From Forficula auricularia (lineage: Eukaryota; Arthropoda; Insecta; Dermaptera; Forficulidae): a DNA stretch of 64,000 nt. The stretch covers positions 1,453,651-1,517,650 of the forward strand of contig JALMQS010000435.1 of the NCBI GenBank assembly GCA_024734495.1, written 5' to 3'. The notes below the pieces were generated by a model that saw nothing but the letters and a program-made list of their open reading frames with translations, had not been told where the DNA came from and made no database searches. Made by a program: the position numbers and the translations under genes. This document shows positions 32,371-43,639 of this stretch, in pieces. Position 1 is the first letter of the stretch; each line of letters opens with the position of its first letter.

Positions 32371-32728
32371 TTAGTTTATGTTATGTTAATAACAAAATGT
32401 TAAAATGGTCAAATAAATATGGTTTATAAATAATATTTATTGTGTTTTCTCATAATGGGTATATTTCACCCATGTCATGTAAATATGTATACCGTGACAG
32501 TCATGCATCCTAGGTTTAATAAAATTAAAATCTGAAATATACAAGGTATACCTACATAAAATATGTATTCATTTTTCTTAAAAAAATCCTTTTAAAATTT
32601 AAATCAAATGATTATTTTGGGAAGGCTCGAATTTTTTATGAGGTTCAAAATAAAAAAAATAAAAATTATCGTGGGGGGTGAGGTATCCCTGTAAAGATAT
32701 TTTTAAGGAGAATAAGACTTTGTTTCAT

Positions 32729-33254
32729 TTAAGGTAGTTCTTTCACAAATGCAAAAATTCAAGAAATCTTCGAAACTTGAAATATAAGTCATTAAAAGCA
32801 TAATAAACACACTGTTAAAATTTGAAGACGATTTACCAAACCAAACATGAAATAATTGCAATTAAAAATGAAATTTTGTGCATATGGTAGATTGGGAAAG
32901 GGTGGGAAAATGTTCATTATTTTATTTTTTTTTCATTGAAGGACTTTCACCATCTTGATGAAAACCCAATATTTGTTAGAATAATATATTCGGAGTAACT
33001 TAAAAAAAAATTGAAATTATTTACCGCGTAGTTTTGATAAAAAAACAAACAAACATATTTGGGCGATTATTTTTAGTGGAGGGGATATAAGTTCAATGGC
33101 TTGGAAACAATCCATTCATAAACAGAATATAGTAGTGTAAAAAGTACAGTCACGTTAAAAAAATATAACCTAAAATTTTAGCACCAATCATATTTATAGA
33201 GTGGTTACGAGGCTAAAACTTTTTGTGTGGATTGTCGCGAAAGAACCTCCTTAA
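32729..33254 (-). mobile_element. TTAA-flanked MITE, copy 2
   Basis: The element 32733-33250 (518 bp) has TTAA on both sides (32729-32732 and 33251-33254), begins GGTAGTTCTTTCAC and ends GCGAAAGAACCTCC. It is the reverse complement of the copy at 9275-9794 over its whole length with roughly 10 percent differences by eye. No coding. Confidence 0.85.
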
Positions 33255-34805
33255 ACAAAAATTCTCAAAAGATTATATATTCATTATAAATGAATAATAA
33301 GAACGAATTTGATTTCTCAGATTTTTTGAAGATATAACAATTTTTCCCTTTGGGTCTGGGCGGCCCGAACTATTGAATTTACGACGCAGGAGCTCATTCA
33401 GCTAGTAGTCATATATATTTATTAGGGTCGAAACCCTCGGTATGAGAGTTCGATCTTGCACTAAGTCGACATATTTTCTATATTGAAGGATATTAAAAAA
33501 AAAAAAAATAGCCACATTCCATTAACTCACAATTCAAAGTGGAACACACCCTTGATCATACACTCAAATAAAATTCTTGCAAAAGATTAATATTTAATAT
33601 TGGAAAAATTATTTTTAGGAAGGACAAAAACGATTTTGATCATCGTAAGTTATAGGGTCTATGAGGTCGATATACCTACAATACTTGAATATTAGGACGA
33701 AGTATTAAATTAAGAGAGTCAGTCCAGAATACACAAGCTAGATAGTTTGACATAATTAAAATAAATAAATGAAGAAAGGAAGTCCTTAAAATAAAAAAGT
33801 TTCGCCTGAAGGCATATTCTAAACACCATCTGGATGCTTGTTTGTTTATTTAATGTGAATTATGAGGGTTGAATGGATCAAACTTTTCAGCATCTTCGAT
33901 AAAACTTTGCTTAGTCATAAAACTATAAAATAAATGTGGATTTGTATAATAATAATAGAATTTATTACCTTATCATAAGTTAATTATTTTTTTTTAATAT
34001 ACATTCAATGATTTAAGGTTAGTCTATAAAGTAAAAGTAATAAAAAAAAACATTGAATATTGACGAATACAGCCTAAAAAAAAATTGAAAATTTTCTTAT
34101 TTTTCCTCTCTCTCTGAATTTGAAAAGTAATTTTGGAAGCAATGAATTGAGATATAGTAAAGAATATAGGATTAGATATGTAAAATTTATAATTTTTAAG
34201 ATAAATTTTGCCTATTAATTTTAAAACAAAAGTCTAAATACAATAGATGTTCAGAATTAAAAACTGAATCAAAATTGATATTCCTGAGGAAATATTTTGA
34301 AAAGATAGGAAAGGGATAAAAACATTAGAATAATATTGGCTCACCGAGCGTAGCTGATAATTAGAAACTGTCTCTGAAATAAGATATATATTGAGAAGGC
34401 GTAGACGCTGCTACTTACAGACCTCCTCAGGCTAAAAGTATGAAGAAACCATTGTTGCCGGAGACTTACCTAAAACAAAAGAGACATATAATCAATAAAT
34501 GAAATTTTAGTTATGGATATGTGAAAATAGATATGTGTGAGCCTCATCTAGAGCTTAGTTGAAAAAGAAATTTCTATAGCAGAGATGGCAACCATGCATT
34601 TTTACTTTATCCAATGCGAAGCATGGGGAGAAAGTATTGGAATCGCTCTCGCGGCAAGCGCGACTTCAAAGGGTCCTCAGGTAAAGACTACGGAATCCAT
34701 AGACTCAATTAAGGTCACAAATTGAAGTATTCAATGAGATTGAATTTTAGCACGTGACGGTTTTGCCAAAAATTACCTGGGGTCTAGTCGAGAGGCCAAA
34801 AAGTG
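33255..34805. other. No gene seen
   Basis: AT-rich, with a GC-richer patch at 33355-33400. No repeat shared with the window was recognised. Confidence 0.35.
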
Positions 34806-35230
34806 CCATTTTTTTTGGAAGTGCATGGGGATGGATGGATGGATGGATGGATGGATGGATGTGTGATATCGTTTTTTTCGTCCACGATTTTTTCCACACC
34901 TTTACGCCGATTGAAATGAAATTGAAAACCTATCATTAGTTTAACAAAATGAAGCGCTGATTAGTTTTTGGTACATATCGGTCAACAAACATTAGTACTT
35001 TATTTCAGTACTTTTTTAGTTTTTTCTAAATATCTTGAAAATGACTTAACCAATTTTGATGAAATTTAAGATCCTAATTAAGTACCTTGGGGACCACAAA
35101 AAAGGTTAAATAAAGTTTTTACTAAAATCATATTTTAAAGTACTTTACTCTAGAGTAAAATAGTACTTTTTTAATTTTTTATTTTAAATTCTTTAAAATT
35201 TATTCATTTGATCGTTTTAAGATAGCTCAT
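34806..35230 (+). repeat. Dispersed repeat with (GGAT)n microsatellite
   Basis: (GGAT) units run from 34829 to about 34860, followed by GTGATATCGTTTTTTTCGTC and CACGATTTTTTCCAC. The microsatellite-plus-CGTTTTTTTCG layout resembles dispersed repeats of other insects, from memory. The reading frame across it is not a gene. Confidence 0.5.
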
Positions 35231-35337
35231 TTAACCTAACTTAAGTAAGAATGGTTAGGCTTCTCGCTGTGAAATGGTAAAAATTTGGGAGGAAATTTTA
35301 TAAGTAACCATAGCAACCGCGTTGTTTTCTTATCCGT

Positions 35338-36125
35338 TACCATTGCTGAAGGCATGGAGGAATCGAGTTAAAATCAAAAATAGCGATTGATTCTCATCTA
35401 GTACTTGAGGAATAACCATTCTATATTGGATTTTTGACGTTTCGGTTTTTATTGTTAACCATTGCTGAAGACATAGAGGAATCGACTTAAAATAAAAAAT
35501 AACGATTGATTCTCATCAGTACTTGAGGAATAACCATTCTATATTGGAATTTTGACGTTTCGGTTTTTATTTGTAACCATTGCTGAAGACATAGAGGAAT
35601 CGATTTAAAATCAAAAACAGCTATTGATTCTCATCTAGTACTTGAGGAATAACCATTCTATATTGGATTTTTGACGTTTCGGTTTTTATTGGTAACCATT
35701 GCTGAAGAGATAGAGGAATTGATTTAAAATCAAAAATTGCGATTGATTCTTATCTAGTACTTTAGGAATAACTATTCTATATTGAATTTTTGACGTTTCG
35801 GTTTTTATTGGTAACCATTGCTGAAGACATAGAGGAATCGACTTAAAATCAAAAATAGCCATCGATTCTCATATAATACTCGAGAAATAACAATTTTACA
35901 TTAGATTTTTGACGCTTCGATTATTATTGGTAACCATTGCTGAAGACATAGAGGAATCGGTTTAAAATAAAAAATAACGATCGATTCTTATCTAATACTA
36001 GAGGAATAACCTTATTGCATTCCATTTTTGATGTTTTGACTATTAATGGCAACCTCTACTGAAAACGTGGAAGAATCGACTTAAAATCAAAAAGACTAAA
36101 TTCTTTTTTGGCAAACAACTCAAAC
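35338..36125 (+). repeat. 119-bp tandem array, about 6.5 units
   Basis: ACCATTGCTGAAG starts units at about 35338, 35457, 35575, 35694, 35813, 35932 and 36051, a period of 118-119 bp. Each unit has AGGAATCGACTTAAAATC, GATTGATTCTCATCTAGTAC, GAGGAATAACCATTCTA and TTTTTGACGTTTCGGTTTTT. The last unit is most diverged. The array ends with GACTAAATTCTTTTTTGGC, AAACAACTCAAACTTGAGT, which also ends the array at 44812-45240. Confidence 0.95.
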
Positions 36126-36299
36126 TTGAGTGACGATCTGTGCATGTGGATATTTCAGAGTTTCACTCAATTATCCTTTATCTTGAAAATTTACATGGGA
36201 ATCCGCCTTCGTCTTTTTTTTACAATCAGGGCTCCGTAATAAATTTTATTTATTGTGACTCATTCTCTCTGTAACATCAGCTGCACATTGATTTGACTT

Positions 36300-36838
36300 C
36301 GGATGAAACCTCAAACCTTCGAAAATCTTGTGAGGATGTTAATGATGAGAGGGAATGTATAAAAGACAAATAATCCAATTGGATGTATTCTGGGAAAAAT
36401 AAATAAAATCACAAACAATTAACATTTGTGGAGGTAAAGCACATCGAGATTGGACAGAGATAAACATACATGCATACATATAGAATTTTTATGGAAAATC
36501 TTATGATGATGTTAATGATGAGAATGAATTTATAAAAGAGAAATAATCCAATTGAATGAAAATGTATAAGGAAACATATAAAAATCTAAATATATTTTTA
36601 TCAATATAAATATTTCAAGCTTTGCAAAACATTTCACATCGGGGGGGGGGGGGGGGGTGAATAGTTTTGTATCTTAAATATAATACTAAAGAGAAACAAA
36701 GAGGTTGTCCTCCGCTTGATGCATAACCTCTTTATTTCTCTTTTGAATCAACAACTCTGCTAAATAAATAAAAACTTTTCAATTATTAAAAAGAGATAGT
36801 AATTTTGGACTTCAGATTCAAATACTGAAAAAATTTTA
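36300..36838 (+). repeat. Duplicated flank of the 169-bp satellite, block 1
   Basis: GATGTTAATGATGAGA, ATTTATAAAAGA, TCCAATTGGATGTATTCTGG, CATTTGTGGAGGTAAAGCAC and a G run at 36642-36657 recur in the same order at 39250-39840. A family K half pair (AGAGAAACAAAGAGG, GCATAACCTCTTTATTTC) lies at 36691-36780. The satellite probably expanded from this segment, since it contains the TCCAATTGGATG start. Confidence 0.7.
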
Positions 36839-38724
36839 ATATTCTGGAAAAAATGAATAAAATCAAAAAACATTTTTTATCTTTTTCTGAATGAAATGTA
36901 TTTTATTTAATTAAAAAAATTAAAATTCTGATTCAAATAGGAAATTCAAAAAATTTAAATAGGAGTTCACTGATTAAATATTAATTATATTAAAAAATCC
37001 AATTGGATGTATTCTGGAAAAAATGAATAAAATCAAAAAACATTTTTTATCTTTTTCTGAATGAAATGTATTTTATTTAATTAAAAAATTAAAATTCTGA
37101 TTCAAATAGGAAATTCAAAAAATTTAAATAGGAGTTCACTGATTAAATATTAATTATATTAAAAAAATCCAATTGGATGTATTCTGGAAAAAATGAATAA
37201 AATCAAAAAACATTTTTTATCTTTTTCTGAATGAAATGTATTTTATTTAATTAAAAAATTAAAATTCTGATTCAAATAGGAAATTCAAAAAATTTAAATA
37301 GGAGTTCACTGATTAAATATTAATTATATTAAAAAATCCAATTGGATGTATTCTGGAAAAAATGAATAAAATCAAAAAACATTTTTTATCTTTTTCTGAA
37401 TGAAATGTATTTTATTTAATTAAAAAATTAAAATTCTGATTCAAATAGGAAATTCAAAAAATTTAAATAGGAGTTCACTGATTAATTATTAATTATATTA
37501 AAAAGTCCAATTGGATGTATTCTGGAAAAAATGAATAAAATCAAAAAACATTTTTTATCTTTTTCTGAATGAAATGTATTTTATTTAATTAAAAAATTAA
37601 AATTCTGATTCAAATAGGAAATTCAAAAAATTTAAATAGGAGTTCACTGATTAAATATTAATTATATTAAAAAAATCCAATTGGATGTATTCTGGAAAAA
37701 ATGAATAAAATCAAAAAACATTTTTTATCTTTTTCTGAATGAAATGTATTTTATTTAATTAAAAAAATTAAAATTCTGATTCAATTAGGAAATTCAAAAA
37801 ATTTAAATAGGAGTTCACTGATTAAATATTAATTATATTAAAAAATCCAATTGGATGTATTCTGGAAAAAATGAATAAAATCAAAAAACATTTTTTATCT
37901 TTTTCTGAATGAAATGTATTTTATTTAATTAAAAAATTAAAATTTGATTCAAATAGGAAATTCAAAAAATTTAAATAGGAGTTCACTGATTAAATATTAA
38001 TTATATTAAAAAATCCAATTGGATGTATTCTGGAAAAATGAATAAAATCAAAAACATTTTTTATCTTTTTCTGAATGAAATGTATTTTATTTAATTAAAA
38101 AAATTAAAATTCTGATTCAAATAGGAAATTCAAAAAATTTAAATAGGAGTTCACTGATTAAATATTAATTATATTAAAAAATCCAATTGGATGTATTCTG
38201 GAAAAAATGAATAAAATCAAAAAACATTTTTTATCTTTTTCTGAATGAAATGTATTTTATTTAATTAAAAAATTAAAATTCTGATTCAAATAGGAAATTC
38301 AAAAATTTAAATAGGAGTTCACTGATTAAATATTAATTATATTAAAAAATCCAATTGGATGTATTCTGGAAAAAAATGAATAAAATCAAAAAACATTTTT
38401 TATCTTTTTCTGAATGAAATGTATTTTATTTAATTAAAAATTAAAATTTGATTCAAATAGGAAATTCAAAAAATTTAAATAGGAGTTCACTGATTAATTA
38501 TTAATTATATTAAAAAGTCCAATTGGATGTATTCTGGAAAAAATGAATAAAATCAAAAAACATTTTTTATCTTTTTCTGAATGAAATGTATTTTATTTAA
38601 TTAAAAAATTAAAATTCTGATTCAAATAGGAAATTCAAAAAATTTAAATAGGAGTTCACTGATTAAATATTAATTATATTAAAAAATCCAATTGGATGTA
38701 TTCTGGAAAAAATGAATAAAATAA

Positions 38725-39153
38725 AATAAAAAATTCATTTTAGGTTAAAAATAAAATAAAATGAGAGAGTCTTCTGTTTTTTAAATAAAAATAATTTTTA
38801 ATTATTCCTAGAGACTATAGTTTCGAAGGCATTGCCTTCATCAATCAGTCTATCACAAATATTTCAAATTAGTTACAAATTAAGATTTATACATAGAAAA
38901 TTTTGAAAAATATATAATGTCTTTTTCAAAATTTTCTATGTATAAATCTTAATTTGTAACTAATTTGAAATATTTGTGATAGACTGATGATGAAGGCAAT
39001 GCCTTCGAAACTATAGTCTCTAGGAATAATTAAAAATTATTTTATTTAAAAAACAGAAGACTCTCTCATTTTATTTTATTTTTAACCTAAAATAAAAACT
39101 AATTCTGTTACCATCGACAGTGAAATCTTTTATTCAACTAATAAAAAATTCAT
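38725..39153 (+). mobile_element. Hammerhead foldback inserted in the satellite, 14-bp TSD
   Basis: The element 38739-39139 (401 bp) is flanked by AATAAAAAATTCAT at 38725-38738 and 39140-39153. It is a palindrome: TTTAGGTTAAAAATAAAATA starts the left arm and its complement ends the right arm near 39091, followed by an unpaired tail (AATTCTGTTACCATCGACAG). The arms meet near 38910. Each arm has the hammerhead-type segment; the right-arm core is intact, and the left arm has one extra T in CTGATTGATGA. No coding. Confidence 0.85.
38980..39022 (+). ncRNA. Type I hammerhead ribozyme, complete
   Basis: Stem I: TAGA (38980-38983) pairs with TCTA (39019-39022). Core CTGATGA at 38984-38990, then an extra T. 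Stem II: GAAGGC (38992-38997) with GCCTTC (39001-39006) around AAT. GAA at 39007-39009. Stem III: ACT (39010-39012) with AGT (39015-39017) around AT. C39018 completes a GTC cleavage triplet. All conserved hammerhead positions are present, so cleavage after C39018 is predicted. The only oddity is the extra T between the core A and stem II. In the full transcript, pairing with the opposite arm of the palindrome would compete with the ribozyme fold. Confidence 0.8.
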
Positions 39154-39249
39154 CTTTTTCTGAATGAAATGTATTTTATTTAATTAAAAAATTAAAATTC
39201 TGATTCAAATAGGAAATTCAAAAAATTTAAATCGGAGTTAACTGATTAA

Positions 39250-39840
39250 TTACCCGATAATTTGTGATGATGTTATTGTTGAGAATGCATTTATAAAAGT
39301 CAAAAAAATCCAATTGGATTGTATTCTGGATAAAATGAATAAAAACAATAACAATTAGCATTTGTGAGGTAAAGCATATCGAGATTCGATATTCGAACAC
39401 ATGCATACATAGAAATTTTTTATAAAGCTATTTAAATCATTTATTTGATTTAAATGTGCTCAGTTTATTTAATTATTAAATTAAGATTAAAAACTCTAAT
39501 TAAATGAGATAATGAATAAGGTCAATTTTATCAAAGGTATTTGTAGATTAATATGTAGGTATATATTATATGTCAGAAGTTTTCGCCCCATCAGGTGTCG
39601 TTAAAAACTCTAGTTTAAAATAATAAATTTTGAATGAATATGTATAGCGAAACATAAAAATCTAAATATATCATCAATATAAATATTTTCAAGCTTTGCA
39701 CTCCCTTCACATCGTGGGGGGAGGGGGGAGTGAACAATTTTTTATTTATTTGTCCTCTGCTTGTTGTACAACTTCTTTGTTTCTCTTTATGAATCAACAA
39801 CTCTTCAAAATAAATAAAAACTTTTCAATAAAAAATTTTG
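39250..39840 (+). repeat. Duplicated flank of the satellite, block 2
   Basis: Repeats the order of block 1 (36300-36838): GATGATGTTATTGTTGAGAA, CCAATTGGATTGTATTCTGG, GTGAGGTAAAGCATATCGAG, AAGCTTTGCA, a G run at 39715-39728 and a family K half (CTTCTTTGTTTCTCTTTATG, CAACAACTCTTC) at 39748-39838. A third partial start lies at 39885-39960. Confidence 0.7.
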
Positions 39841-40800
39841 CACTTCAGATTCAAATACTGGAAAAAATTTAAATTGGGTTCAATGATTAATTACCAGATA
39901 ATTTATAATGATGTTAATGATGAGAATGAATTTATAAAAGACGAAAAATCTAATTGTAAAAGTTTTCTATCTAAAATATAAAAATAATAAAAAAAAAACT
40001 AATAATATTGGACTTAAGATTCAACTCACAGAGTCTGCTGTCGTCATCTGTAACTTTAGCATTAAAAGTTAATTTATTTAGATTATCCTGAGGATGAAAC
40101 AGTGAGGTTTACAACCCCCTAAAAAAATAATGTCTCTAGTTTTGCTTGGCAATATTCCATCAATTGTTATCCCTACATTGTTAGTTGATAATAGTATTGT
40201 GTGTGATCAGATGTAAGTGGAATATGATTATAAAGTCCTGGGGGAAACTTCCTATTGATTTTACCATATAATCAAGAGGAATTTCAATTAAATATTTAAC
40301 GGCTGAAGAATTCCTATTGAAACCATCTTGATTAGGTATTGTAGATGAGATATTTGCATCATAATACACGATATTTAGACCCCTAATTTTGTCATTATCA
40401 AATGTTTGTGAAGTCATTTTTAGCCATGCCTATATGCTGTAAAAATAAATTTCAAAAACTCCTGTCTTTTTTGAAGTCCCTCAAAACAAAATTATATATT
40501 AAAAAATACAGGCTTATTTTATTTAACGAGCTGCTTAAAAAGATAGATATACCATATTCTAGGTTAAAAAAATTATAAATTAATACAAGGCCATTTTGTG
40601 AAAAGCCTGGTCGCTTCGTAAACACTTTGGGAATGGCGTGGAGCTTGCATTGTCTGAAATGTGGAGAAAAATTATTTTTAGGCACGCTTTTTCTTTCTCT
40701 CACTCAGTGTACGGACATGGGCATGTCTGTGAGAATGTATTAAGAAAACTCGAGAACAGAAGCTGATGCTCAAATGTTTGTATTTATAAAACAAAGAACT
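39841..40800. other. No gene seen
   Basis: AT-rich, with single-copy appearance from 40130. 40600-40740 is GC-richer. CCTGAGGATGAAACAG at 40088 resembles a hammerhead core but does not fold as one. Confidence 0.35.
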
Positions 40801-41030
40801 GATTAGATCAGGGGTCCCAAACTACGGTCTTCGGGACAAATTCAGCCCTTGAAACTTATCTATCCGGCCCGCGGCTACTATAGAAATAATTCACAAATAT
40901 TTATTAAATCAAATAATGCCATATAATAACGTATTATTAATATGATCTCCGTATAATATGTTATATCCATAGTTTTCAAAGTTCACATATGGCCCTATCT
41001 CTAAAAAGTTTGGGGACCAATGGATTAGAT
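40801..41030. mobile_element. hAT MITE with 8-bp target duplication
   Basis: The element 40809-41022 (214 bp) begins CAGGGGTCCCAAACTACGG and ends AGTTTGGGGACCAATG, near-inverted ends of hAT type. GATTAGAT lies directly on both sides (40801-40808 and 41023-41030), the 8-bp duplication expected for hAT. No coding. Probably mobilised by a hAT transposase in trans. Confidence 0.9.
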
Positions 41031-42580
41031 CAAAACCTTTTAACAGACTTCAAATACGGTTCAAAAATCCAAAAAAAAAATCCCATAAAATCAAATTCTT
41101 ACATGAGAAGGTAAAAAAGAAGAGATTGAAGCTAATTGTCTGAAATTTGGCATCGAAGTTGGTATTAATAAATTTACCCATTCTGTCACGTTTCAATTTT
41201 CTAGCTTAAACAGTTCGCTGATAGAAATTGTTTCTAATCACAAAAATTTGCGAAAAGCATACAAGTATAGAAAAGATTTTCACATTTTCCTCCAAATTAG
41301 ATTTATTTATATTAAGCAGAAAACATATTTTAATTTTTCGTCAAATGAAAAAAAGAGGAATATTTCCACTCTAAGCCTGAAAGAAAATTACATATTAGAA
41401 GCTGTCCTAAAATCGTTATCGTGATTCATTCCGCAGTAGTTAGCGTTGAAATTTATTTAGCACGAGGGTTTGAAAATCAATCATCATTTTTTAAAATTAA
41501 TATGTCAATAAATTTCGTTTTATCTTTATTCATAATTTATTTAAATAGCTTCGAAAAGAAGGAGAGAACTTCAAGAGTGAAAAAATGTCAAATACTAGGG
41601 TTATTTTTTACTAGTTTCCCCCAAGGGCGTAAATAGGCTGTTTGACTGGAGGCAGGGGGTAGTTATATCTTTTTAGGGTGTTCGGGGTGACGGGGCTAAA
41701 ACAGCAAGGGAGACTTCTCAGTGAGTCTAATAGAGAAACAAACAGTAATGACTTGCACTACGATAGCTCAATCAGAGGATAAAACTAAAAATAAATAACA
41801 TCACCCCATCAAAGTAAAGTCGTATCCAGGGGTAAAAGATGGGGCAATTTGCTCTTCGCCATTTCAGGGTAAAGTATTACGATTTGGTTTATTTCTTAAA
41901 TTTCTTTATATACTCATATACTGTACCCCGATAATAACTCGAATTTTAAATTGCACACCAAATCGAAATCGTAAAAGCTACAGCCATATTTTACAAATCA
42001 TCATTTAGACCAGGAATGAAGAACTTTGGAAAGCCGAATTAAACTAACAATAATTTCAATAAATTTTGGAGTATCAATAATTAAATTTCAAATAACGTAA
42101 TGGAAAAATATGAATCTAAATTACAATATTCTAGATAATGTTAAGTTAACCCACCACTGAACACGTTTAGAAAACTCACCTCTGAATGCTCACGTTGCGA
42201 AACTCGTTATTTTAAAGTAAATAAAATTTCAAAGTGAAGGAAAAAGTTAGAACTTTTTCAACACTCTGTACATTCGTCAGCTAGAATCACCTTCGTAAAA
42301 AACTTAAATATAATAAGCTATTAAAAATTTATTTTGACTTTTGAAATTATATTTTATCCATTTTTCTAAAACTAGAGATCCTAATTTACTCAGTTATTCG
42401 CATTGGAAATCAGACATTTTGGTAAGAGAATGAACTTTTGAGAAACGTTCTTGAGTTATCATGGATATCGGTCAGAATCCAGGAAGAAAAAAAAATAATT
42501 GAATATGTGTATGTCACACGTGATGGCAACAAATGTTTTTTATTTTCGGAACCCACAATAAATTCGACCTTGCTTTAAAT
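41031..42580. other. No gene seen; possible hAT-like tips
   Basis: CAAGGGCGTAAATAGG at 41622 and TCGTATCCAGGGG at 41820 look like decayed hAT-type tips but give no clear pair. The remainder is AT-rich and unremarkable. Confidence 0.3.
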
Positions 42581-42583
42581 CAG

Positions 42584-42665
42584 AGCTGTACAAGCCGTGG
42601 CCCGCGGGCCGCATTCTAATAATTAAATGGAGTACAAAAGGAGCACATTTCATTTTTATTTTTTT
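42584..42665 (+). repeat. hAT-type terminal fragment
   Basis: CAGAGCTGTACAAGCCGTGG followed by CCCGCGGGCCGCAT is the usual look of a hAT-family end. AATAATTAAATGGAGTACAA and AAGGAG (42618-42643) recur exactly at 43691-43716. Confidence 0.5.
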
Positions 42666-42832
42666 ATTGACAAGGAAAAAATAAAATGAAAAAATACCTG
42701 TCTGTGTAGACGAAATAAAACATAAGTTCTGAGTTATCGTTTTGAAAGAACGTTTTCAGAAGTTTGGAATATTTTTTCAAACTTAAAAAATATGATCGAA
42801 GCGGATCATTTAATTCTATAATTTTTATAAAA

Positions 42833-43634
42833 AAATAAAACCGACTTCAAAAACTTAAATGCAACAAATAAAATAATAATAACTTAAAAATAAAATAAAA
42901 TCCACTAAAAGGTATAAAATAATTATCTTATTTAATTACAACTAGACGACGAAATATTAACATGAAATTACTTTTTGAAGTCGGTGCCAAACTAACTATA
43001 CCTATAAGCGAGCGTACCCGGCAAACGTACTTAGTAAGATCCGTCAAGTGCGATTCATAAAATGTATATGTTTGGCACCGACTTCAAAAAGTAATTTCAT
43101 GTTAATATTTCGTCGTTTAGTTGTAACTAAATAAGGTAATTATTTTATACCTTTTAGTGAATTTTATTTTATTTTTAAGTTATTATTATTTTATTTGTTG
43201 CATTTAAGTTTTTGAAGTCGGTTTTATTTTTTTTTATAAAAATTATTTTTATTTTTCTCTTTTTAGTTATGTTATTAATAGAGGTTATAAGATTTTTTTA
43301 TAAAAGATTTTATTTATCATAATTTCGATTATTTGCTGATAAGAATTGGAGATTTACGTTATTTCGTCGTTGATCACATCATCAGAATTTGACCAAATTA
43401 ATAGGACACTATCCCTAAGATATCCCCTTTCCAATAAAAAAAGAATCACCGAAATCGGTTCATAAACAAAGAAGTTAGGCCTGAACAAACCTAACAAAAA
43501 AGGTCTAATACCAATAAAAAAATGAAATTTTTTTTTCAAAATCGGTTCACAATTGGCGGAGATATGAGGTAATATAGACACAAAAAAAAATTCAGTCGAA
43601 TAGAGAACCTCCTTTTTTTTGAAGTCGGTTAAAA
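42833..43634. repeat. Family A palindromic element, copy 2 (complete)
   Basis: It starts AAAACCGACTTCAAAAACTT and ends TTTTGAAGTCGGTT. CCGACTTC or its complement occurs five times (about 42842, 42977, 43078, 43215 and 43623). The first half (42833-43230) is a palindrome; the second half (43250-43634) is the unique body, with GAATCACCGAAATCGGTTCA, whose reverse complement forms the start of the window. Confidence 0.8.
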
Positions 43635-43639
43635 ATACG

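Larger units (their letters stand above)
31242..32515 (+). mobile_element. piggyBac transposon remnant
   Basis: The left end CCCTAGGATGCATAACATGG (31242) and right end GTCATGCATCCTAGG (ends 32514) are inverted. The flanks are TTGA (31238-31241) and TTAA (32516-32519), the expected TTAA duplication with one change. Subterminal CATGGGTATTTTATACCCA occurs near both ends and at 31447. It encodes the start and the Cys-rich end of a piggyBac transposase, with the catalytic middle replaced by a G-rich block. Confidence 0.85.
36839..39250 (+). repeat. 169-bp satellite array, about 11 units plus resumption
   Basis: TCCAATTGGATGTATTCTGG starts units at 36998, 37168, 37337, 37507, 37676, 37846, 38014, 38182, 38350, 38518 and 38687 (periods 168-170 bp). 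Units differ by a few bases, mainly in A/T run lengths, so the array is very homogeneous. The last unit is interrupted at 38738 by a hammerhead foldback and resumes at 39154 with CTTTTTCTGAATGAAATG. Units with AATTATTAATTATATTAAAA plus AGTCC (ending before 37507 and 38518) suggest a higher-order pattern. Confidence 0.95.

Noticed and set aside
34754..34939. Frame with repeated GWMD units
   Set aside because: It is the (GGAT)n microsatellite.
36839..39250. CRISPR array (regular repeats)
   Set aside because: Units are contiguous 169-bp monomers with no spacers, in a eukaryotic context.
40087..40120. CTGAGGATGAAACAG as a hammerhead
   Set aside because: The GAAA-like bases follow directly without a stem II.
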